Part shown: positions 5,874 to 11,392 of the stretch, piece after piece
Layout: each line of letters starts with the position of its first letter
How positions within the stretch are numbered: the stretch's first letter is position 1
NCBI GenBank assembly: GCA_003519445.1
Contig: DOWS01000049.1
Span: forward strand, 1 to 11,392
Length of the DNA stretch: 11,392 nt
Origin: Candidatus Daviesbacteria bacterium
GTDB lineage: Bacteria; Patescibacteriota; Microgenomatia; Daviesbacterales; UBA10151
Direction of reading: 5' to 3'
Notes under the pieces: generated by a model
The model's database searches: none
Told to the model about the DNA's origin: nothing
What the model saw: the letters and a program-made list of their open reading frames with translations, nothing else
Made by a program: the position numbers and the translations under genes

Positions 5874-7537
5874 AACCATTTAATAATCAAACACTTAAAC
5901 TTATTCCTCTTGGAGGTGTAGGTGATGTCACCAAAAACATGTATGTGTATGAATATGGAAATGATATTATAATTGTTGATTGTGGGGTGGGGTTTCCGGA
6001 TGAGGCTATGCCGGGCGTGGATTTGGTAATTCCCGATATTTCTTATTTAAGAGAAAAAAAAGATAAAATCAGAGGTATTATTATCACACACGGCCATGAA
6101 GACCATATTGGAGCCCTGCCTTTTATTCACCCTCAACTGCAAGTGCCTATCTATACCCAAAGATTAACAGCAGGATTAATCAAAGGTAAATTTATTGAAC
6201 ATAATCTGCCCAAAGACCAGATTGTGGAAGTTGGTATAAATCAGAAATTAAGCCTGGGGGTATTTAATGTCTCTTTTTATCAGGTTTCCCATTCAATTCC
6301 GGATTCAACAGGTATAGTTATCAGAACTCCTGTGGGGCTGATTATCCACCAGGCAGATTTTAAGATTGACTGGACGCCTATTTCGGGTCAAAAGACTGAT
6401 GTAGGGGCTGTGGCAAATTTAGGCAGAGAGGGAGTGCTTTTGCTTTTAATTGACTGTTTAAGAATAGAAAAGCCCGGGTTTAACAAATCAGAACAATCAA
6501 TTGAGGCTTCATTTGAAAAAGCGGCGATGGAAACTACCGGGAGCTTGCTGATTACTATGACTTCATCCAATGTTTCCAGAATGCAGCAGGCAGTTAATGT
6601 GGCGCAAAGATTAGGCAGGAAACTGGCAGTGGCGGGTAGAAGCTTTGAAAAGAATTTTCAGTTGGCCAGAGATCTGGGATATTTAAAAGTTCCGCCAAAC
6701 ATTGTGATTGCTTCGGATGCCATAAACTCTTTTGCTTCCTCAAAAACAATAGTTTTAATTGCCGGATCTCAAGGTCAACCGGATTCGGCGCTCTCCCGGG
6801 TGGCCAACGAAGAACATAAACAAATAAGAATTAAAGAAGGTGATAGCGTAATTTTTTCGGCCGACCCCATTCCTTCCACAGAATCTGCACAAAATGCTTT
6901 AATTGATAAGCTTTCAAGCTTAGGAGCTAATGTCTATTATTCTGCCGTAAATTCAGACTTGCATGTTAGTGGGCATGCAGCTTCGGAGGAATTAAAGCTG
7001 ATGGTTAATCTGGCAAAACCCCGCTATTTGCTGCCTATTGGCGGAACCGCCAGACATATAAAAATGTTCTCGCAGGTTTTTCAGGGTATGGGTTATGATA
7101 AAAATAAGATTTTACAACTGGAAGAGGGAGATATTGTAGAAATAGGAAGGGATAATCTGAAGCTAACTGGAAGATTGGAACTGCAAAATATTTATGTTGA
7201 CGGATTGGGTATTGGGGATGTGGGGCATGTGATTTTACGGGACCGGAGGTTAATGAGCGAAGAAGGGGTTGTAGTAGTGGTAGTGCCGCTTGATCAGCAT
7301 ACTGGTAAAGTGGCAGGAGAACCGGATATTATTTCCCGGGGCTTTGTTTTTGAAAATATGGCCGAAGATTTGTTGCAGGATGCCAGGGAAACCGTCAGCA
7401 GAAGTTTGGAGCAGCATGTTAAAAAATCCCCGGACTGGCGTTTTATCCGCAAAAAGATTGAGGATGATTTAGGCAATCTTTTTTATCAGATGACTGAAAG
7501 AAGACCATTGATTTTGCCGGTGGTAGTGGAAGTTTAA
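5870..7537 (+). CDS. rnj: Ribonuclease J (divergent active site)
   Basis: RNase J is a metallo-beta-lactamase/beta-CASP nuclease with endo- and 5'-3' exonuclease activity, central to mRNA decay and rRNA maturation. The 555-residue length is typical. The metal motif is HGHEDH (His74, His76, Asp78, His79), followed by His141 in VSHSIPDS, Asp163 in HQADFK, and His365/His369 in HVSGHA. The C-terminal domain (about 445-555, ending RRPLILPVVVEV) is complete. Three departures from the family stand out. PxHGExRH reads PIGGTARH, so the zinc ligand equivalent to B. subtilis His390 is Gly391. SDSTNA reads IDCLRI. TGSQGE reads AGSQGQ. The enzyme may be altered in activity or act mainly as an RNA-binding partner. 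A GGGAG sequence at 5854-5858 serves as Shine-Dalgarno. The first four bases overlap the AAA+ gene, suggesting coupled translation. Confidence 0.92.
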   Translation: MKPFNNQTLKLIPLGGVGDVTKNMYVYEYGNDIIIVDCGVGFPDEAMPGVDLVIPDISYLREKKDKIRGIIITHGHEDHIGALPFIHPQLQVPIYTQRLTAGLIKGKFIEHNLPKDQIVEVGINQKLSLGVFNVSFYQVSHSIPDSTGIVIRTPVGLIIHQADFKIDWTPISGQKTDVGAVANLGREGVLLLLIDCLRIEKPGFNKSEQSIEASFEKAAMETTGSLLITMTSSNVSRMQQAVNVAQRLGRKLAVAGRSFEKNFQLARDLGYLKVPPNIVIASDAINSFASSKTIVLIAGSQGQPDSALSRVANEEHKQIRIKEGDSVIFSADPIPSTESAQNALIDKLSSLGANVYYSAVNSDLHVSGHAASEELKLMVNLAKPRYLLPIGGTARHIKMFSQVFQGMGYDKNKILQLEEGDIVEIGRDNLKLTGRLELQNIYVDGLGIGDVGHVILRDRRLMSEEGVVVVVVPLDQHTGKVAGEPDIISRGFVFENMAEDLLQDARETVSRSLEQHVKKSPDWRFIRKKIEDDLGNLFYQMTERRPLILPVVVEV

Positions 7538-7562
7538 AACTATGAGTTATAAATGTTATAAT
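7533..7562 (+). promoter_or_regulatory. Candidate ftsK promoter
   Basis: A weak -35 (TTTAAA at 7533-7538) is followed after 18 bp by TATAAT at 7557-7562 with TG at 7554-7555 as an extended -10. The start site would be near 7569 and the leader about 26 bases with no Shine-Dalgarno. Further TATAAT copies downstream could act as alternative -10 elements. Confidence 0.4.
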
Positions 7563-7591
7563 AGTTATAATCAGTATAATAATTATACAAA
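7547..7591 (+). repeat. 9-bp tandem array of TATA hexamers before ftsK
   Basis: Five hexamers begin exactly nine bases apart: TATAAA at 7548, TATAAT at 7557, 7566 and 7575, and TATACA at 7584. The unit is approximately TTATAATAG and degrades toward both ends. The array fills the space between the RNase J stop and the ftsK ATG at 7595. It could be tandem -10 elements, a binding array for a protein, or simply a micro-expansion of AT-rich DNA. The exact periodicity is directly visible; the role is not known. Confidence 0.75.
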
Positions 7592-7594
7592 AAA

Positions 7595-9697
7595 ATGAGA
7601 AGAAGACGCCGTTCTATTTACAGATTACCCAGATTAAGACTTAAACACAAAGCCATTGCGGCTGTGGCATCTCTGGTGTCGATAATTCTGGCAGTTTTAT
7701 CAACTGTGGCGCTAACAACAGATACAACTATTTTGTCTTTTTGGAGGCGGTTTTTATATTCTCTTTTAGGTTGGACCAGTATCTTTTCTCCTGTTTTATT
7801 TTTGCTTTCGGGTCTAGTTTTATCAAAAGCCCGCTGGCGCATTGCCCAGATGAATGTTTTACTGGGAATTATGTTGTTGGTTTTATCTTTATCAGGAATG
7901 ACCGGCGCTTTCAAAGCGGATTTGGCAGGATCAATAGGTTTGAATTTATGGACACAGTCGTCTGCTTTAATAACTCCACCCGGAGCTTTTATCCTCTTGA
8001 TCTTGATATTTATAGTTGGACTGGTAGTTTTATTCAATGCTTCTTTAGGCCAGATTTTTGGCATATTTGACTTGATATTTAAATTCTTCAAAAAAATGGT
8101 TTGGCAGCCGGTTTTTAACAGACCAAGGACATTTGAAGCAAAAAATGTGCCGATAAAATTGTCCGGAGTTGACGACCGGATAAAGCCTAAATTGTCTGTT
8201 GGGCCCCGTGAGGCAGCTTTGGCTGATGCTTTGGTGCAAAATGTGGCAGGACAGGCAAAAGTTTGGAAATATCCGCCTTTATCTTTGCTTTCTGAAAAAA
8301 TAGGATCTGTGGCCGAGAGGGGAGATGTAAAAAAGAATGCCGCCATTATTGAAAAAACCCTGGATTCATTTGGAGTTCAGGCCAGAGTAGCTGAAGTTAA
8401 TGGAGGGCCAGCTGTGACCCAATATGCTTTGGAAATTTCAGCAGGAACCAAAATTTCCAAAATTGCCAATCTGCAGCATGATCTGGCATTAGCCCTGGCT
8501 ACTCCCACAGGAACTGTCAGAATCGAAGCTCCAATTCCGGGTAAATCTTTAGTGGGAATTGAAGTACCTAATCATTCTTTGGAGATTGTAGGGCTAAAGA
8601 GTGTTTTGGCATCAGAGCAAATGCAAGCGCATAAATCAAAGCTGGCAGTTGTTTTGGGCAAAGATACAGCTTCTAAAGGAGTGGTGGTGGATTTGGACAG
8701 GATGCCCCATGTATTAATTGCAGGAACAACCGGTTCAGGTAAGTCCGTGTTAATTAATTCTTTTATTGGCTCGCTGCTTTTCCGCAATTCTCCGGATGAG
8801 TTGAAAATGATTTTGATTGATCCGAAAAGAGTGGAGTTGACTAACTACAATGGTATCCCCCATCTTTTGACGCCGGTGATTACCGAACCGGAAAAGATTT
8901 TATCGTCTTTGAAATGGGCAATGGCAGAGATGGACAGAAGATATAAATTATTTCAATCAGTGGGAGTAAGAAATATTGCAGGGTATAATGAGATGTCGGG
9001 GTTTCAGGCCCTTCCCTATATTGTTATTATTGTTGATGAGCTGGCAGATCTGATGATGTTTGCGCCGGTTGAAATTGAAGACGCCATTACCAGAATTGCT
9101 CAACTGGCCAGAGCCACAGGAATTCATCTGGTGGTGGCAACACAAAGACCCTCTGTTGATGTTATTACCGGTTTAATCAAGGCTAATATTCCCTGTAGGA
9201 TTGCTTTTAATGTTTCATCAATGATTGACTCGCGGGTTATCCTTGATACTCCCGGGGCGGAAAAACTGCTGGGACGGGGAGACATGTTGTTTTTGCCTCC
9301 TGATGCTTCCAAACCGGTTCGCATTCAGGGAGTGCTGGTTCAGGATGAAGAGATTAACAATTTAATAAAATATCTTAAGAATACCGGAATTGCGCCGGAG
9401 TATACGGCAGAGGTAACTGAAATGCCCATAGGACGTTGGGGTAAAGGAGGCGGCAGTGGATCGGATAGAGATGAATTATTTGAAGAGGCTGTGAGAACCG
9501 TTTGTCAATATGACCGGGCTTCTGCCTCACTGCTGCAGCGGAGACTTAAGGTAGGTTATGCCAGGGCTGCCAGGATTTTGGATGAGTTGGAAGAGATGGG
9601 GATTGTGGGAGTTGGAGAGGGTTCCAAACCCAGGGATGTTTTAGTCCGTAATGCCGAAGAATACTTTGCCGCCCAAAGTGCCCAAACTTCAGATTAG
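7595..9697 (+). CDS. ftsK: FtsK/SpoIIIE-type DNA translocase
   Basis: FtsK is a septum-anchored hexameric motor that pumps double-stranded DNA to clear the closing division site. The 700-residue chain begins with an Arg-rich stretch (MRRRRRS). Four membrane segments follow (about 20-42, 53-77, 86-105 and 127-160), then a short linker, the alpha domain (about 235-345), the beta RecA-like motor and a winged-helix gamma domain (about 628-690). Walker A is GTTGSGKS (377-384), and Walker B is VIIVDELADL with Asp481 and Glu482. ATQRPSVDVITGLIKANIP is the characteristic FtsK stretch. The gamma domain, which reads polar DNA motifs, has LLQRRLKVGYARAARILDEL. The long Pro/Gln linker of E. coli FtsK is missing, so the size is closer to SpoIIIE. 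No Shine-Dalgarno is visible before the ATG. Confidence 0.96.
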   Translation: MRRRRRSIYRLPRLRLKHKAIAAVASLVSIILAVLSTVALTTDTTILSFWRRFLYSLLGWTSIFSPVLFLLSGLVLSKARWRIAQMNVLLGIMLLVLSLSGMTGAFKADLAGSIGLNLWTQSSALITPPGAFILLILIFIVGLVVLFNASLGQIFGIFDLIFKFFKKMVWQPVFNRPRTFEAKNVPIKLSGVDDRIKPKLSVGPREAALADALVQNVAGQAKVWKYPPLSLLSEKIGSVAERGDVKKNAAIIEKTLDSFGVQARVAEVNGGPAVTQYALEISAGTKISKIANLQHDLALALATPTGTVRIEAPIPGKSLVGIEVPNHSLEIVGLKSVLASEQMQAHKSKLAVVLGKDTASKGVVVDLDRMPHVLIAGTTGSGKSVLINSFIGSLLFRNSPDELKMILIDPKRVELTNYNGIPHLLTPVITEPEKILSSLKWAMAEMDRRYKLFQSVGVRNIAGYNEMSGFQALPYIVIIVDELADLMMFAPVEIEDAITRIAQLARATGIHLVVATQRPSVDVITGLIKANIPCRIAFNVSSMIDSRVILDTPGAEKLLGRGDMLFLPPDASKPVRIQGVLVQDEEINNLIKYLKNTGIAPEYTAEVTEMPIGRWGKGGGSGSDRDELFEEAVRTVCQYDRASASLLQRRLKVGYARAARILDELEEMGIVGVGEGSKPRDVLVRNAEEYFAAQSAQTSD

Positions 9698-9722
9698 CCC
9701 AACGAAGAATTTACAAAAGTAG

Positions 9723-9732
9723 TACAATATTG
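9723..9732 (+). promoter_or_regulatory. TACAAT -10-like box overlapping the palindrome CAATATTG
   Basis: TACAAT at 9723-9728 could be a -10 element for the ribbon-helix-helix gene (ATG at 9746). It overlaps the perfect 8-bp palindrome CAATATTG at 9725-9732, a possible operator for the encoded regulator. No good -35 lies 16-18 bp upstream, so support is weak. Confidence 0.2.
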
Positions 9733-9745
9733 ATGTATTAAAATA

Positions 9746-9907
9746 ATGAAAATGTCATCATCTAAACTCGAGAAAACGATATCCGTATATTTTGACGAAG
9801 AGACAATTTTTGCTATAGAAAAAGTGGCAAGACAAAGGGATATTAGTATCTCTACTGCCGCAAAAATGTTACTCCTTGAGCGACTTAGTCAGATGAAAGC
9901 TATTTAA
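9746..9907 (+). CDS. Small ribbon-helix-helix (CopG-like) DNA-binding protein
   Basis: This 53-residue protein fits the ribbon-helix-helix fold used by CopG/Arc-type repressors and antitoxins. Residues 10-16 (KTISVYF) form the DNA-contacting strand, 17-31 (DEETIFAIEKVARQR) the first helix, and 34-50 (SISTAAKMLLLERLSQM) the second, with the usual D-x-S turn between them. A second ATG two codons later (9752) is an alternative start; neither has a clear Shine-Dalgarno. The TAA shares one base with the ATG of the membrane protein gene, so the two are probably co-translated. No toxin-like partner is evident, so it may be an autoregulator of this small pair. Fold assignment is good; target unknown. 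Confidence 0.72.
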   Translation: MKMSSSKLEKTISVYFDEETIFAIEKVARQRDISISTAAKMLLLERLSQMKAI

Positions 9908-10287
9908 TGTCAGGGAAAACTATTGCTACTATTTATTTCTATATTATTTCAGCCGCATCTTTGGCTTTAATCGTGATTGGGATTTTTAATGCTGTTAATT
10001 TTGGAATAAATTCTACCCAATATGAAAAATATCCGTTACATTATCCCCAAGGGAGTTGTGAGGGTTACCCTTACAAATTTGGTCCGTACCCAGCAATGGA
10101 AACAAGAGTGGCCACGCCTTCTGCTGATGAATTAGAAAAACAAAAGCAGGATTGTTTAAAACAGGAAAATGCCTTAAGTAAACAGCAAAAAATTGATGAT
10201 TTAAAAAATTCCATAACATTTACTTTGATTGGAACAGTTTTGTTTTTAATCCATTTTCCCCTGGCCAGAAAGCAATCAAGGAGTTAG
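9907..10287 (+). CDS. Small two-helix membrane protein, unknown function
   Basis: The 126-residue protein has a strong hydrophobic segment at about 6-31 (IATIYFYIISAASLALIVIG) and a second at 102-119 (TFTLIGTVLFLIHFPLA), joined by a loop of about 70 residues. The loop is rich in Tyr and Pro (YEKYPLHYPQGSCEGYPYKF) and then becomes a charged, probably helical stretch. It holds two cysteines, Cys51 and Cys83, that could form a disulfide if the loop is outside. The basic C-terminus (RKQSRS) argues for both termini in the cytoplasm. The TIYFYIISAASLALIVIG start resembles small membrane proteins common in Microgenomates genomes, some linked to DUF5671; I recall this likeness and have not verified it. 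It is preceded by, and overlaps by one base, a ribbon-helix-helix gene. Confidence 0.72.
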   Translation: MSGKTIATIYFYIISAASLALIVIGIFNAVNFGINSTQYEKYPLHYPQGSCEGYPYKFGPYPAMETRVATPSADELEKQKQDCLKQENALSKQQKIDDLKNSITFTLIGTVLFLIHFPLARKQSRS

Positions 10288-10293
10288 AATCTA

Positions 10294-10842
10294 GTGATTA
10301 GAGTCAAGAGTCTAGATCAAATTATTAAATTTCTTAAAGAAGGGAAGATTGGAGTTATGCCAACTGATACTATTTATGGAATTGTGGGGTCAGCATTAAA
10401 TCCCGAAACTGTTGAGAAAATTTATACTCTGCGAAAAAGATCAAAAAACAAGCCTTTTATTATTTTAATTTCCTCCATAAATGATTTAAAAAAATTTGAT
10501 ATTAAATTATCTAAAGAGCAAGAAGTTTTTTTGCAAAAGATTTGGCCAAATCCTGTAAGTGTAGTTTTACATAATTTGGCTTTTAGAATGCCAAAAAATA
10601 AAAAATTGCTGGCGCTGTTGCGGGAGGTTGGACCTTTGGTTGCCCCATCTGCTAATATTGAAGGTGAACCTCCTGCGCAAAATATTGATGAGGCAAAAAA
10701 ATATTTTGGAAATAGAGTTGATTTTTATCTGGACGGGGGTAAAATAGAATCCAGTCCATCAACATTGATAAAACTTGCCAGTGATGGCTTATACCATATC
10801 TTAAGACAGGGAGCTTTCCAAAAATTCCCAAAAGATCTATAA
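10294..10842 (+). CDS. tsaC: L-threonylcarbamoyladenylate synthase, TsaC/YrdC family
   Basis: TsaC makes threonylcarbamoyl-AMP from threonine, bicarbonate and ATP. This is the first step of the t6A37 modification of tRNAs that read ANN codons, and it acts in the cytoplasm. The 182-residue product is a single YrdC domain with no Sua5 C-terminal domain. It has IGVMPTDTIYGIVG (19-32), LRKRSKNKP (46-54, the basic substrate-binding motif), WPNPVSVVL, FRMP, LVAPSANIEGEP (Ser119, Asn121) and DGG-SSPSTL. The start is GTG at 10294, chosen because AAGGAG at 10278-10283 lies ten bases upstream and the next ATG (codon 22) would cut into the PTDTIYG motif. Its stop codon lies inside the -10 box of the next gene's promoter. 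Confidence 0.94.
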   Translation: MIRVKSLDQIIKFLKEGKIGVMPTDTIYGIVGSALNPETVEKIYTLRKRSKNKPFIILISSINDLKKFDIKLSKEQEVFLQKIWPNPVSVVLHNLAFRMPKNKKLLALLREVGPLVAPSANIEGEPPAQNIDEAKKYFGNRVDFYLDGGKIESSPSTLIKLASDGLYHILRQGAFQKFPKDL

Positions 10843-10843
10843 T
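10815..10843 (+). promoter_or_regulatory. Candidate promoter of the DUF2000 gene (leaderless)
   Basis: TTTCCA at 10815-10820 and a perfect TATAAT at 10838-10843 are 17 bp apart. The tsaC stop codon (10840-10842) lies within the -10 box. Seven bases past the -10 is 10850, exactly the A of the ATG, so the mRNA would have no leader. Confidence 0.5.
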
Positions 10844-10849
10844 TTGTTT

Positions 10850-11158
10850 ATGGATGAGTTGACTCATAAATTTGTGGCAGTTTTGAATAAAAAAATTCCC
10901 ATTCCAAATTTAATGAATTCCTTGGGACATATGGCAGCAGGACTTGGTGGTTCTGCTCCAAATTTAGAGGAAATGAGATTTGACAGTTATTTTGATAAAG
11001 ATGGCGGGGAACACAAAAGTATTTCAGATAATCCTTTTATTATTCTATCAGCTGATAATTCCAATCAAATCAGATCTTTAAGGCTGGAGTTAATTAACGC
11101 GGGTATCCATTTTGTGGATTTTACTTCCACCATGACTGTGGGGACATATTTACAGTAA
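10850..11158 (+). CDS. DUF2000-family protein, truncated by an in-frame stop
   Basis: The first 102 residues match the front of the DUF2000 family (small proteins of unknown function). They include KFVAVLNKKIPIPNLMNSLG, HMAAGLGG, a FDSYFDKDGGEHKSISDNP segment, FIILSADNSNQIRSLRLEL and a GIHFVDFTSTMT strand. Family members normally run about 140 residues. Here a TAA at 11156-11158 stops the chain early, and the missing quarter of the protein continues in the same frame immediately afterward. The ATG at 10850 is preferred to the TTG two codons earlier because it coincides with the predicted transcription start. The family's biochemical role is not established, so none is assigned. Confidence 0.75.
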   Translation: MDELTHKFVAVLNKKIPIPNLMNSLGHMAAGLGGSAPNLEEMRFDSYFDKDGGEHKSISDNPFIILSADNSNQIRSLRLELINAGIHFVDFTSTMTVGTYLQ

Positions 11159-11272
11159 CAGGAAAGAACCAAGCAAACTCCAGAAGTAGAACTGGAATAT
11201 TATGGAATTTGTTTATTTGGCCCCAAAGAAACTATTAATAATCTAACCAAAAAATTCTCTTTGTGGAGATAA
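11159..11272 (+). pseudogene. In-frame C-terminal remainder of the DUF2000 gene after the TAA
   Basis: Reading on from the TAA at 11156-11158 without changing frame gives 37 codons to a TAA at 11270-11272. They include TPEVELEYYGICLFGPKE and NNLTKKFSLWR, matching the family's usual ending (a short linker, a strand with YG-LFGP, then a basic L-T-K helix). With the front part this makes about 140 codons, the expected length. A single base change (for example CAA, AAA or TAC/TAT to TAA) is enough to explain the break. There is no frameshift. A small hairpin, TCCAG (11179-11183) with CTGGA (11192-11196), lies about 20 bases after the stop. A recent nonsense mutation, a sequencing error, or stop-codon readthrough would all look like this. 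Confidence 0.75.
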
Positions 11273-11330
11273 ATTAAGAATATTTTTGCAGTAGCTGGGT
11301 TTTAATCAGCAAAAAAGGGTAAAATTTTAG

Positions 11331-11392
11331 CTAAGCTAGCCTCATAGATTTTAAAAAATCCGCAGGTGTCAACCTATTCCACCCCAAGGGTG
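11331..11392 (-). CDS. Possible C-terminus of a minus-strand transposase/integrase, partial
   Basis: On the minus strand one frame is open from the window edge to a TAG at 11331-11333. It ends PLGWNRLTPADFLKSMRLA. Integrase-core transposases of the IS3 and IS481 type often finish with a short R-P-L-x-x-LTP-x-x-FL segment, and this resembles it. Only 19 or so residues are visible, so the match could be chance. It would converge on the broken DUF2000 gene. No terminal inverted repeat could be identified inside the window. Confidence 0.3.
   Translation of the reverse strand, partial: PLGWNRLTPADFLKSMRLA

Noticed and set aside
7618..8346. Long open minus-strand frame (242 codons) within ftsK
   Set aside because: It lies wholly opposite the conserved ftsK coding region, has no recognisable domain or initiation signal, and looks like a codon-bias shadow.
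11283..11315. TTTTTGC/GCAAAAA inverted repeat as a terminator for the DUF2000 gene
   Set aside because: The stem is mostly A-T with a long loop and is followed by an A-rich stretch instead of a T run, so it is not a convincing intrinsic terminator on either strand.
11367..11372. TTGACA on the minus strand as a promoter
   Set aside because: No good -10 box lies 16-18 bp downstream (ATCTAT at best), and it falls inside the possible coding tail.
11380..11392. CACCC-CAA-GGGTG hairpin at the window edge
   Set aside because: Only five pairs, cut by the window end. It fits chance within the possible minus-strand coding tail; no RNA gene could be recognised.
1..11392. CRISPR arrays, tRNA or rRNA genes, origin repeats
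   Set aside because: I found no spaced direct repeats, no tRNA-like T-loop with matching acceptor arms and no rRNA stretch in the window.

Overview
The window looks like a piece of a small-genome bacterium of the Candidate Phyla Radiation (Patescibacteria, most like the Microgenomates group). This placement is inference. It rests on a compact, AT-leaning layout (about 40% GC by eye), stripped-down or degenerate versions of housekeeping proteins, and the mix of genes. No 16S rRNA or marker tree is available here. The ordinary genetic code applies: TAA, TAG and TGA all end genes. Every clear gene is on the + strand, and there is no gene-free stretch longer than 300 bases.

Bases 1-2112 hold a degenerate DHH-family protein (NrnA/RecJ-like fold with its catalytic residues lost) and an unrecognised 366-residue protein. 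Bases 2100-7537 form an RNA-turnover block. It contains rpsO (ribosomal protein S15), pnp (polynucleotide phosphorylase), a Lon-type AAA+ module with no protease domain, and an RNase J whose usual last zinc-ligand histidine appears to be replaced. The rpsO and pnp genes each have a convincing promoter and a structured leader. The pnp leader folds into a near-continuous hairpin of about 29 base pairs, like the RNase III-processed leader through which E. coli PNPase controls itself. The AAA+ gene overlaps the RNase J gene by four bases, so the two are probably translationally coupled.

Bases 7538-9697 hold ftsK (DNA translocase). It is preceded by a striking array of five TATA hexamers spaced exactly 9 bp apart. 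Bases 9698-10842 hold a tiny ribbon-helix-helix regulator, a two-helix membrane protein and tsaC (t6A tRNA modification). Bases 10850-11272 hold a DUF2000-family gene interrupted by one in-frame TAA. The last 60 bases may carry the end of a minus-strand transposase-like gene.

A recurring theme is initiation style. The DHH-like, AAA+ and DUF2000 genes each have a -35/-10 pair with a 17-bp spacer, buried in or just beyond the preceding gene. In each case the predicted transcription start falls 0-5 bases before the ATG, so these mRNAs would be leaderless. By contrast, rpsO, RNase J and tsaC have recognisable Shine-Dalgarno sequences.
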